A stretch of 57,334 bases of DNA from Bacteroidales bacterium. Its GTDB lineage: Bacteria; Bacteroidota; Bacteroidia; Bacteroidales; UBA932. Location: NCBI GenBank assembly GCA_015060395.1, contig SUYP01000019.1, positions 1 through 57,334 of the forward strand, written 5' to 3'. Every line of letters begins with the position of its first letter. The stretch's first letter is position 1. Below the pieces are notes generated by a model. That model saw only the letters and a list, made by a program, of their open reading frames with translations, was not told where the DNA came from and ran no database searches. Positions 19,201 through 25,689 of this stretch are shown piece by piece. A program made the translations under genes and the position numbers.

Positions 19201-19762
19201 TAAGCTCGATCTTCTGGATTTCGTGTGATGTGCGGAATCCGTCGAAGAAGTGAAGGAACGGAATGCTTGACTTGATGGTAGAGAGATGTGCTACAGCCGC
19301 CATATCAAGAGCTTCCTGTACGGAAGCGGAAGCGAGCATTGCAAAGCCTGTCTGACGGCAGGCCATAACGTCCTGATGGTCTCCGAAGATTGACAGGGCG
19401 TGAGAAGCAAGTGCACGTGCCGATACGTGGAAAACTGTAGGGAGCATCTCGCCTGCGATCTTATACATATTAGGAATCATAAGGAGAAGACCCTGTGATG
19501 CTGTGAATGTCGTGGTGAGAGCTCCGGCCTGAAGTGAACCGTGTACTGCACCTGCAGCACCTCCCTCACTCTGCATCTCGGTTACCTTTACGGTCTCTCC
19601 GAAAAGGTTCTTCTTGCCCTGAGCTGCCCACTCATCTACATATTCAGCCATTGTAGAGGATGGCGTGATAGGGTAGATCGCTGCGTGCTCACTGAAAAGG
19701 TAAGCGATGTGCGCTGCTGCCCAGTTACCGTCACAAGTGACGAATTTTTTCTCGTTTGCCAT
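16238..19762 (-). CDS. nifJ: Pyruvate:ferredoxin (flavodoxin) oxidoreductase
   Basis: A 1174-residue homodimer-type enzyme that converts pyruvate and CoA to acetyl-CoA and CO2 and reduces ferredoxin. The length is typical. The N-terminal domain carries YPITPSSTMAEY. The inserted ferredoxin domain has two 4Fe-4S motifs near residues 690 (CIQCNSCAFVCP) and 746 (CTGCGNCADVCP). A third cluster is ligated by CAGCGE near 817 and later Cys residues. The thiamine-diphosphate site is GDGASYDIGYGG near 965. It is a key enzyme of anaerobic energy metabolism and likely partners with the ferredoxin at 11489. The esterase gene is coupled to its 3' end. Confidence 0.97.
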   Translation of the reverse strand: MANEKKFVTCDGNWAAAHIAYLFSEHAAIYPITPSSTMAEYVDEWAAQGKKNLFGETVKVTEMQSEGGAAGAVHGSLQAGALTTTFTASQGLLLMIPNMYKIAGEMLPTVFHVSARALASHALSIFGDHQDVMACRQTGFAMLASASVQEALDMAAVAHLSTIKSSIPFLHFFDGFRTSHEIQKIELIDEEALKGMVSTKSLAKFRAKALSPDAPVTRGTAQNGDVYFQAREACNQYYDAVPDVVARYMGEISELTGRDYRPFDYYGDPEAENIIIAMGSVTETIKETIDYLAAQGKKAGLMIVRLYRPFSAKYFMKALPKGVKRIAVLDRTKEPGALGEPLFLDIKTLFQGVENAPLVVGGRYGLSSKDTTPAQIVSIYENLEMAEPKDGFTIGIVDDVTFKSLPQKEEFSIVKPGTTECKFFGLGSDGTVGANKNTIKIIGDNTPKYCQAYFDYDSKKSGGYTCSHLRFGDLPIKAPYLVGTPDFVACHVPSYLTKYDVLKGIKQNGTLLLNSLWDEEETLKRIPDHVKAIIGKKNITLYIINATKIAAEIGLGGRTNTILQSAFFKITGIIPYEEAVGYMKKAIVKSYGKKGEHIVNMNYAAVDRGGEYTKVEIPADWKDITAKFENPNKDRLAPAFVKEIADIVNAQAGDTLPVSAFNEYVDGTIPAGTSAYEKRGVAVKVPEWQADNCIQCNSCAFVCPHAAIRPFLLTDEEAANAPEGLKIQDGKATFKAYKFALSVSVLDCTGCGNCADVCPSKEKALVMKPLQSQEAEQKNFDWLHSHIGYKDNVQPKTGNVKNAQFAQPLFEFSGACAGCGETPYIKTITQLYGDHMMIANATGCSSIYGASFPAAPYCKNNEGHGPAWANSLFEDFCEFGLGMKLGSDRARMTVAKLMEQGLSCTCCTDEMKALFTQWLENKEDAKITREVADKLIPLCEGCGCDVCKGLVEYKTFIPARCQWIIGGDGASYDIGYGGLDHVLASGENVNILVLDTEVYSNTGGQSSKATPAGAIAKFAASGKRVRKKDLGMMAMSYGYVYVAQVAMGASPAQYFNAIKEAEAYDGPSLIIAYAPCINHGLKAGMGLSQKEEKLAVECGYWHLYRYNPALEGTDKNPFTLDSKEPDWSKFQDFLKGEVRFASLYKMYPDSAEELLQKTEEFAKLRLETYKRLAK

Positions 19763-19879
19763 ATTTAGTCTGTTTTATATTGTTTTAGAAACTGTTTAAT
19801 TTTTTCTATGAAACATATCAATCGTTGCTTATATGATTTTCCAAATCTGTGCCCGTTCACGGAATTGAACAAAATCGTA

Positions 19880-19913
19880 CAAATTTACGGAATTTTACTG
19901 AATAGTGTTCAAA
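19880..19913 (-). promoter_or_regulatory. Promoter of nifJ
   Basis: On the minus strand TTTG (19913-19910) and TAAATTTG (19887-19880) are separated by 22 bases, slightly longer than usual. The leader to the ATG at 19762 would be about 110 bases; nothing else is recognised in the gene-free stretch 19763-19929. Confidence 0.5.
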
Positions 19914-19929
19914 AAAACGGATAAAAATA

Positions 19930-19955
19930 CAGACCGGCGTTATAGTGCCGGTCTG
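19930..19955 (-). terminator. Terminator of fabD
   Basis: A 9-bp perfect stem (CAGACCGGC with GCCGGTCTG) and an 8-base loop sit directly after the fabD stop. On the minus strand it is followed by TATTTTTAT. Confidence 0.8.
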
Positions 19956-19958
19956 GTG

Positions 19959-20846
19959 TCATATACTCTGATGTCCTTCAATGCTTTCTGCCTGTGCTGC
20001 AATCTTTGCAATAAGACCTTGGAGAACCTTGCCTGGGCCGATTTCGACGTAATGTCCTGCACCGTCATTCTCCATATTTCTGATGCTCTGTGTCCATCTT
20101 ACCGGTGCAGTGAGCTGTTTGAGGAGATTTTCCTTAATCTCGTCCGGGTCGGTGGAAGGAAGGGCTGTAACGTTCTGATATACAGGACAGATGGGTCTTG
20201 TGAACCGGGCTTTTTCAATTGCATCTGCAAGCTCGGTCCTTGCCGGTTCCATAAGAGGGGAGTGGAATGCGCCTCCGACAGGGAGAATAAGGGCGCGTTT
20301 CGCCCCGGCTTCCTTCATCTTCACGCAGGCGGCTTCGACTGCCTCCTTCTCGCCCGAGATCACTACCTGTCCCTCGCAATTATAATTCGCAGGAATCACG
20401 ATACCTTCGATGCTGTGACATAAATCCTCCACTGTTTCCGTCGGCAGGGCGATTATCGCCGCCATAGAACCCGGGGCAATCTCGCAAGCCTTCTGCATAG
20501 CCTTCGCGCGTATCGACACAAGCCTGAGGCCTTCCTCGAAGTCTAATGCTCCTGCGGCGACAAGGGCTGAAAATTCTCCGAGAGAATGTCCGGCAACCAT
20601 ATCAGGCTTGAAGTCCTGAAGGCATTTTGCGAGAATGACGGAGTGAAGGAATATGGCAGGCTGAGTGACTTTTGTCTGCTTGAGGTCGTCCTGAGTGCCT
20701 TCGAACATAATGTCCGTGATGCGGAATCCTAATACGGAATTTGCCTTTTCGAACATCTCTTTGGCCCGTGCGTCATTTTCATATAGTTCTTTGGCCATTC
20801 CCGGGAATTGAGATCCCTGGCCTGGGAACACGTATGCTTTTTTCAT
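19959..20846 (-). CDS. fabD: Malonyl-CoA:ACP transacylase
   Basis: A 295-residue enzyme that moves malonyl from CoA to acyl carrier protein, supplying fatty-acid elongation. The ATG at 20846 gives the standard N-terminus MKKAYVFPGQGSQFPGMA; the frame is open 33 codons further but that part has no family match. The nucleophile is S88 in the GHSLGE motif, the catalytic His is in GGAFHSPLM near residue 200, and the malonyl-binding Arg lies between them. The length is normal. It appears to be a single-gene transcript with its own terminator. Confidence 0.96.
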   Translation of the reverse strand: MKKAYVFPGQGSQFPGMAKELYENDARAKEMFEKANSVLGFRITDIMFEGTQDDLKQTKVTQPAIFLHSVILAKCLQDFKPDMVAGHSLGEFSALVAAGALDFEEGLRLVSIRAKAMQKACEIAPGSMAAIIALPTETVEDLCHSIEGIVIPANYNCEGQVVISGEKEAVEAACVKMKEAGAKRALILPVGGAFHSPLMEPARTELADAIEKARFTRPICPVYQNVTALPSTDPDEIKENLLKQLTAPVRWTQSIRNMENDGAGHYVEIGPGKVLQGLIAKIAAQAESIEGHQSI

Positions 20847-20899
20847 ATCTGACTTGTCTTTTGTGTTGTTTTCCAATGGTCGTGTTAAAACTTTCACTG

Positions 20900-20907
20900 C
20901 AAAAATA
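20900..20907 (-). promoter_or_regulatory. -7 box for fabD
   Basis: TATTTTTG on the minus strand, about 55 bases before the ATG. A TTG (20933-20931) lies 23 bases further upstream. Confidence 0.4.
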
Positions 20908-20989
20908 ATAATAAAGTCCGAGGCGTGCCGCAAGTTTTGCTCCAAAGTCGAATAAATGGCAAATATGTGGTGAAATCATCAAAAATGAC

Positions 20990-20997
20990 TATCTTTG
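20990..20997 (+). promoter_or_regulatory. -7 box for tRNA-Arg
   Basis: TATCTTTG ends 19 bases before the first base of the tRNA. Confidence 0.6.
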
Positions 20998-21016
20998 CAA
21001 AGATATGAATACTGCT

Positions 21017-21088
21017 GCCCTCGTAGTTTAATGGATAGAATTTCAGATTCCGGTTCTGACGGTTGCGGTTCGATTCCGCACGGGGGTA
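21017..21088 (+). tRNA. tRNA-Arg (anticodon CCG)
   Basis: The 72 bases fold into a full cloverleaf. Acceptor stem is GCCCTCG with CGGGGGT (one G-U at the end). The D arm is GTTT/GAAT with loop AATGGATA. The anticodon stem is TCAGA/TCTGA with loop TTCCGGT, giving anticodon CCG, which reads the Arg codon CGG. The T arm is TGCGG/CCGCA with loop TTCGATT. CCA is not encoded. A strong terminator hairpin begins inside the tRNA's own 3' end. Confidence 0.95.
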
Positions 21089-21123
21089 CTAAAAAAGAGG
21101 CTGCAAGCCTCTTTTTTAGTACC
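21085..21123 (+). terminator. Terminator overlapping the tRNA 3' end
   Basis: An 18-bp perfect stem (21085-21102 and 21106-21123) with a 3-base loop GCA. The core GAGGCT/AGCCTC is flanked by A6 and T6. Its left arm starts with the last four bases of the tRNA, so the folded terminator competes with the acceptor stem until the tRNA is processed. Confidence 0.8.
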
Positions 21124-21195
21124 AGTTTACCCCCAGTCACTTCGTGACAGCCCCGGTTGGGCATACCTCTCTTTCGCTTACGCTCAGGTCGGGTG
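21104..21195 (+). repeat. 92-bp direct repeat, copy 1
   Basis: This copy and 21266-21357 are the same sequence offset by 162 bases, with about three mismatches. Each copy begins with the right arm of the tRNA terminator and holds small hairpins (GTCAC-TTC-GTGAC and GCCCC-GGTT-GGGC type). The 70 bases between the copies hold two more (GATGTTC-TTC-GAACATC and GACGC-TGAA-GCGTC). Confidence 0.9.
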
Positions 21196-21265
21196 CCGTC
21201 GCTGGTTCGATGTTCTTCGAACATCTCCCTGACGCGAACGCCACGACGCTGAAGCGTCCTTCTGC

Positions 21266-21357
21266 CAAGCCTCTTTTTTAGTACCAGTTTACCCCCAGTC
21301 ACTTCGTGACAGCCCCGGTGGGGCATACCTCCCTTCCGCTTACGCTCAGGTCGGGTG
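21266..21357 (+). repeat. 92-bp direct repeat, copy 2
   Basis: Second copy of the post-tRNA repeat. It lacks the left arm of the terminator stem, so it cannot form that hairpin by itself. It ends a few bases before the stop codon of the S24-like regulator on the other strand and may serve as that gene's 3' region. Confidence 0.9.
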
Positions 21358-21361
21358 TCGC

Positions 21362-22042
21362 TTAAATGTTAGGAATGAGAACTCCGACTACTCTGAAAAT
21401 GTTGATTACATCGGCGTACGGGAGTTCGAAGTCCGGAAATTCCTGCTGGTTTTCCGCAATGAATGTGAGTCCTTCACCGTTGTCAACTATTCTTCGGAGG
21501 AACATACCCTGTGATTTGGTATCTATTACATAGATCTCCCCGTTTATGATGGTCGAGTCAACCGGCATCCTTCTCAATGCAAGCAGGTATCCTCTGCATA
21601 TTCTTGGAGCCATAGCGTCTCCGGGACAGGTCGCGAACAGGTCGTGTTTCTGGAAATGGGGTACGGGAGGGAGTCTCTCTACTGAAGAGGAACTCATTAC
21701 GTACTCATAAATATTTATTTCCGGAGCTCTGAAAAGCCTTGCAGGGATAACCGGTATATCATCATCGTGGTTGAGTTCGGGGTGGTCTTCGAGCTGGTAT
21801 TCATTGACGGCTGATGTCATAGTGTCGAACATCGGTCCTTCTCCGGTGAGAAGCCAGTTGATTCTGAATCCGAATTCCTTGTTCCACTTAGCAGCGGAAT
21901 TCTTGCCGAAAGCGCGGCCGTTCAGCTGATTGCTGACTGCGGCCTGCTGGACCCCGAGCCGGTTGGCTACCTCCATCTGTGACAATCCGATCTCAGTAAA
22001 ATACTCTTTTATTGTCCTGCCTATTTCCTTTTTTATGGGCAT
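21362..22042 (-). CDS. XRE/S24 repressor-like regulator lacking the catalytic dyad
   Basis: A 226-residue protein. Residues about 8-45 are a helix-turn-helix (SQMEVANRLGVQQAAVSNQL) followed by a short segment (INWLLTGEGPMF) common in phage-type repressors. The C-terminal part (about 95-226) is an S24/LexA-type fold. The place of the nucleophile Ser is Ala143 (GDAMAPR instead of the usual GDSM), and the general-base Lys is replaced by Arg183 (FLRRI instead of V-K-R-L). The protein should therefore bind DNA and dimerise but not self-cleave. It is divergent from a tiny membrane protein, and AT-rich palindromes between them look like its operators. Confidence 0.8.
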   Translation of the reverse strand: MPIKKEIGRTIKEYFTEIGLSQMEVANRLGVQQAAVSNQLNGRAFGKNSAAKWNKEFGFRINWLLTGEGPMFDTMTSAVNEYQLEDHPELNHDDDIPVIPARLFRAPEINIYEYVMSSSSVERLPPVPHFQKHDLFATCPGDAMAPRICRGYLLALRRMPVDSTIINGEIYVIDTKSQGMFLRRIVDNGEGLTFIAENQQEFPDFELPYADVINIFRVVGVLIPNI

Positions 22043-22044
22043 AT

Positions 22045-22062
22045 TTGTAATATTTTATACAA
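22045..22062. promoter_or_regulatory. Candidate operator palindrome 1
   Basis: TTGTA and TACAA arms flank an 8-base AT centre directly before the regulator's start codon. Half-sites of the TATTACA/TGTAATA type recur at 22084-22091 and in the palindrome at 22171. Confidence 0.4.
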
Positions 22063-22077
22063 AAAAAGTGTAAAAAG

Positions 22078-22109
22078 TTGCGAATATTACAAAAATGGTG
22101 TTATATTTG
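22078..22109 (+). promoter_or_regulatory. Promoter toward the small membrane protein
   Basis: TTG (22078-22080) and TATATTTG (22102-22109) are 21 bases apart. The transcript would have a leader of about 125 bases before the ATG at 22242. Confidence 0.55.
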
Positions 22110-22133
22110 CGGTAGTTCTTCACAACTTTGATG

Positions 22134-22141
22134 CAAATATA
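22134..22141 (-). promoter_or_regulatory. -7 box for the S24-like regulator
   Basis: TATATTTG on the minus strand, 91 bases before the regulator ATG. The two divergent promoters overlap in the same 60 bases as the candidate operators, which suggests autoregulation. Confidence 0.45.
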
Positions 22142-22170
22142 CGAATAAATAGTGAATATGTGAACTATTT

Positions 22171-22185
22171 TGTAATAATATTACA
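22171..22185. promoter_or_regulatory. Candidate operator palindrome 2
   Basis: TGTAAT and ATTACA are separated by AAT. This is the cleanest palindrome in the divergent region and a likely binding site for the neighbouring helix-turn-helix protein. Confidence 0.45.
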
Positions 22186-22241
22186 GGTAGTGTAAAGTGT
22201 GTTTTAATAGTGTGTTGATTTTTAGTAGAAACGTAGGCTTT

Positions 22242-22385
22242 ATGGAAAAGATCTGTTCTATTGCTTGTTATGCAATCGGAGTAGTGTTCCTTATTGTTGC
22301 ATTGGCAGGAGCCTGGCGCCATCTTTTTACAGTAGGCGTCTGCATCGCAGTCGGTATTCTGGCATCCGAAGAAAAGGATGCGTGA
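22242..22385 (+). CDS. 47-residue small membrane protein
   Basis: The ATG at 22242 opens a 47-codon frame with two hydrophobic segments (IACYAIGVVFLIVALAGAW and LFTVGVCIAVGILA) joined by a short basic turn, and a charged end SEEKDA. It is not recognised. It is expressed divergently from the S24-like regulator across shared operators, and its stop lies one base before the end of the convergent S9 peptidase gene. It could be a small inner-membrane effector under control of the regulator; this is inference from layout and hydrophobicity. Confidence 0.55.
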   Translation: MEKICSIACYAIGVVFLIVALAGAWRHLFTVGVCIAVGILASEEKDA

Positions 22386-22386
22386 T

Positions 22387-24768
22387 CTATCGGCACCACT
22401 GATCAAGCCAGCGGAAGTACTCCCTATGCCAGAGAAGAGCATTCTGAGGCTTCAGGATCCAGTGGTTCTCATCCGGGAATATCAGCAGTCTTGACGGTAC
22501 TCCCATCATCTGGGCGGCATTGTATGCTGCCATTCCCTCATCTACAGGCACTCTGTAGTCCATTCCGCCGTGGATCACCATCAATGGAGTATGCCAGTTG
22601 GTGACGAGCTTGTGAGGAGACAGTTCGTAGTGACGTACAGCCTTTGGATCATTGCTCCAAGGCGAGCCTCCCTGCTTGATTCCTCCGAATGTGACACCGT
22701 CTCCGGCAGGACCTACAGGAGCCTCCGGTGTCCCTACGCGAGGGTCGATCCCAGTCTCGTGAAGTCCTCCGTTGTCAAAGTTCGGGAACCACATCTCTTC
22801 CGTGGTCATATACATATGTTCCTCGTTGAATATTCCTGCGTGCGCGATGAACGCATCAAACACATCTCCGTGTGTACCGCACAGGTAATATACGGAATAA
22901 CCGCCGTAGCTTGCTCCGCAGGCCGCCATCTTTCCGATATATGGCTCGGCCTTCAGCTCCTTGGCAGCCACAAGATAATCCTGCATATTGAGTCCCGGAT
23001 AATCTCCTGAGATCTGCTCGGTCCATTCCTGTCCGAAGGCTGTGGTACCTCGTCTGTTAGGGAGCACTACGACATATCCCTGGGCCGCCATAAGACGATA
23101 GTTCCATCTGTATGACCATCCCTGACTGAGTGTGCCCTGAGGGCCTCCGAGGCAGATTGTGATGGCAGGATATTCCTTGGCAGGATCGAACTGTGGAGGG
23201 TAGAGTACCCAGGTGAGCATCTGCTTGCCGTCCACGGTTTCCATCCATCTCGCTTCGGTGTCGTGTTCTGCAAGCTGTGAGAGGATATGGTCGTTCTCGT
23301 GAGTGATCTGAGTGTATGTGACCTCTCCTTCAGCTACCGGGCCTTCAGCCTTCAACACACTTTTTCCGCTGGCAGTCCTATGCTTTCCCGGGATGAACTT
23401 CACGGCCACCATCTCGGTAGGGAAGTCCATACTGCACCAGGTCGTGAGCAGGGTTGTGGATCCGTCCTCATCGCTCTTGATGTAGAAAGGTGATCCGAAG
23501 TCATACCACATATCCTCTCCAGTGATTCTCTCCCAACAACCTTCTGCTCCATTCTTTCCATAATGGCATTTATATATGCCCTGGATGCCCTCTGCGAGTG
23601 CCGAGAAATAAATGTCCTGAGAATCGTCAGACCATACAGGTGCGGTGACGTTATACTTGAAGTCGATCGTCTCAGGATGCTTTACTGAAGGCAGTCCGCT
23701 TCCGTCCTCCTTGACTGTGCTCCAGTCAACACAAGCCACCATAAGACGCTGTCGGTCCGCCTCATAGCCGTCGCGCTCCATACTGATCCACGCCAGTGAG
23801 TTTCCGTCAGGGCTCCATACCGGATCCGTGTCGTATCCGTCCATCTTTTGAGAGCCTTTGTCTATCATCCCGCATTCGCCGGTAGTTACATTATATATGT
23901 ATATCTCGGTATTTGTGGAGAATGCATATTTCTTTCCTGTCAGCTTGCGGCAGGAGTATGCGATGAATCTGCTGTCCGGACTCCAGCAAAGCTGCTCGAT
24001 TCCACTGAATGGCTCTGTAGGAAGCTCGTAAAGCTCGTTCTCTCCGGCCAGAATGTCGGTTCCTTCCTTGACTGCGCCTTTCTTGAAAGCAAAATCGCTT
24101 ACGAAGGTATGAGGAATCTCCATCACGGTATGGTCCCAATGACGGTACATCAGGTCGTCTGTCGTATATGCATTGGCCTTGTCCAGGTCCGCATAGCAGT
24201 CAGAAGGAGATTTGACTGCGCTCTTGATATAGCTGACATACATAACCTTCTTCTGGTCAGGGGATAGCTTGAACTCGCTGATGCCGCCCTTGACATCACT
24301 GATCTGCTTCAGGGCAGATAGTTTCCACACTCCGCCTTTCTGACCTATCTTGGCAGACCATATCTGCCCTCCCATCAGGAATACGATCTGTTTTCCGTCT
24401 GCGCTCCATCTTGCATTGCTGATGCTTTTGCCCGACCGTGTCAGGTCCTGGACATCACTTCCGTCGATATTGCATATCAACAGATTGCGCACACTCCTGT
24501 TATCTTCTGTGGATGTATAGCTTACACCATATAAAATGCTGCGGCCGTCCGGACTGACCTGCGGATCGGACATTCTTCCGAAGGCGAGAAGCGCTTCCGG
24601 TGTCATCTGTCCGTTTTCGATGACTATACCGCTTCGGGCGATATAGCCTTCTTCGTTGAAACCTTTTCTCTTGTGTGTCATTGTCTTGAAGATGATTGCT
24701 GTTCCTGCTGCGATTCCCAATACTATACAGATCTTGTACAGCGTGTCAGCGATTCTGTTGAAATGCAT
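22387..24768 (-). CDS. S9 family prolyl-oligopeptidase/aminopeptidase
   Basis: A 793-residue serine peptidase. An N-terminal hydrophobic segment (about 10-27) anchors or exports it. Residues about 55-460 form a WD40/TolB-like beta-propeller (repeated SPDGRSILYG, SADGKQIVFL, SPDSRFIAYS and SPDGNSLAWI blades). The C-terminal alpha/beta-hydrolase domain has S620 in GASYGGY, D737 in HGGMDYRVP and H769 in DENHW. Such enzymes remove dipeptides or acyl-amino acids from short peptides outside the cytoplasm. It follows the WYL gene by 12 bases and so may be read from the recG promoter. Confidence 0.9.
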   Translation of the reverse strand: MHFNRIADTLYKICIVLGIAAGTAIIFKTMTHKRKGFNEEGYIARSGIVIENGQMTPEALLAFGRMSDPQVSPDGRSILYGVSYTSTEDNRSVRNLLICNIDGSDVQDLTRSGKSISNARWSADGKQIVFLMGGQIWSAKIGQKGGVWKLSALKQISDVKGGISEFKLSPDQKKVMYVSYIKSAVKSPSDCYADLDKANAYTTDDLMYRHWDHTVMEIPHTFVSDFAFKKGAVKEGTDILAGENELYELPTEPFSGIEQLCWSPDSRFIAYSCRKLTGKKYAFSTNTEIYIYNVTTGECGMIDKGSQKMDGYDTDPVWSPDGNSLAWISMERDGYEADRQRLMVACVDWSTVKEDGSGLPSVKHPETIDFKYNVTAPVWSDDSQDIYFSALAEGIQGIYKCHYGKNGAEGCWERITGEDMWYDFGSPFYIKSDEDGSTTLLTTWCSMDFPTEMVAVKFIPGKHRTASGKSVLKAEGPVAEGEVTYTQITHENDHILSQLAEHDTEARWMETVDGKQMLTWVLYPPQFDPAKEYPAITICLGGPQGTLSQGWSYRWNYRLMAAQGYVVVLPNRRGTTAFGQEWTEQISGDYPGLNMQDYLVAAKELKAEPYIGKMAACGASYGGYSVYYLCGTHGDVFDAFIAHAGIFNEEHMYMTTEEMWFPNFDNGGLHETGIDPRVGTPEAPVGPAGDGVTFGGIKQGGSPWSNDPKAVRHYELSPHKLVTNWHTPLMVIHGGMDYRVPVDEGMAAYNAAQMMGVPSRLLIFPDENHWILKPQNALLWHREYFRWLDQWCR

Positions 24769-24780
24769 ATTGTTTATAGT

Positions 24781-25683
24781 TTAGATGTTATACTTCTGTG
24801 CTGCTTTCCGGTGCTCTTCGGCCACCTTCTCCCTTATGTCAGCCGGACTCATTATCTCGATGCCGCTTCCGTATTTGCAGAACTCCATAATGAGCGCCTT
24901 GTTAGGGCAGACGAAGATGCTGAAAGTCACTGAGTCAGCGTCGGATGCTGTTTCCTTCTGACTTGCGTGAATCGGCAGGTCGCGCAGGAATCTTGCGTCT
25001 GTCGGAGTGGCACGGAAGGTGATTGTCCTGCCCTTTTCTTCCGGAATGTAGATGCCGAAACTGGTGGAAAACAGTTCGTCCACGTCGAAATGCCCTGGCA
25101 TACGGAATGACTTGTCTGAAATTTCCAGATGAATGATCCTGTCAAGTCCATATACTCTGAGCGCACCTCTTTCAATGCAGTATGCCACTATGTACCAGCG
25201 CTTTGCGAATTCCTTCAATGCGTATGGCCTCAAGGTGTATGAACTGGTTTCCCTGCTGGTGTATTTCTGATAGGATATGCTTATCTCGTGGTTCTCCGTC
25301 ATCGCTTCCATTATGCTTGTGAGATGCCGGTGTCCCGATGGAATGTCTTCTACGGATATTCTTCCGGAAAGCCTTTCTTTTCCCAGCGAAAGCATATTGT
25401 TGACTGTGAATGTGTTTATCAGCCAGGCGGTTTCGGCATTCTCGTCGGAGATATCTTCGCTGTAGCCTATAAAATAGCGGTTTGTGCTGCGGTTGCACTC
25501 GATTCTTATGCCGAATACCTCTTCCACGGCCTCGCGGTGATTGTTGAACGTACGTCTTGAATATGGACTGTCAAAACGGTTCTCCCATTTGTGACATATC
25601 TCATCCAGAGACAGTCCGGCCTCTCCGGCGCGGATGAACGTCTGGACAAGCCATATATATTTCTTCAATAACTCAGTTACCAT
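24781..25683 (-). CDS. WYL-domain transcriptional regulator
   Basis: A 300-residue regulator. The N-terminal 75 residues form a winged-helix domain of the kind seen with WYL proteins (LSLDEICHKW...SRRTFNNHREAVEE). The WYL domain spans about 125-210, with the core LRPYALKEFAKRWYIVAYC, and the WCX C-terminal extension runs to the end. WYL proteins sense nucleic-acid ligands and regulate DNA-repair, defence and other genes. It sits 6 bases downstream of recG, which fits a link with DNA damage, although the target is unknown. Confidence 0.88.
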   Translation of the reverse strand: MVTELLKKYIWLVQTFIRAGEAGLSLDEICHKWENRFDSPYSRRTFNNHREAVEEVFGIRIECNRSTNRYFIGYSEDISDENAETAWLINTFTVNNMLSLGKERLSGRISVEDIPSGHRHLTSIMEAMTENHEISISYQKYTSRETSSYTLRPYALKEFAKRWYIVAYCIERGALRVYGLDRIIHLEISDKSFRMPGHFDVDELFSTSFGIYIPEEKGRTITFRATPTDARFLRDLPIHASQKETASDADSVTFSIFVCPNKALIMEFCKYGSGIEIMSPADIREKVAEEHRKAAQKYNI

Positions 25684-25689
25684 ATTGAA

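Noticed and set aside
20979..21326. A 115-codon minus-strand frame across the tRNA and the direct repeat
   Set aside because: It contains the tRNA antisense and twice the same repeat-derived peptide, so it is an artefact of the repeat.
22045..22185. The S24-like gene and palindromes as a prophage immunity region
   Set aside because: No phage structural, lysis or integrase genes flank it; neighbours are tRNA and core-type genes, so a prophage is not supported.
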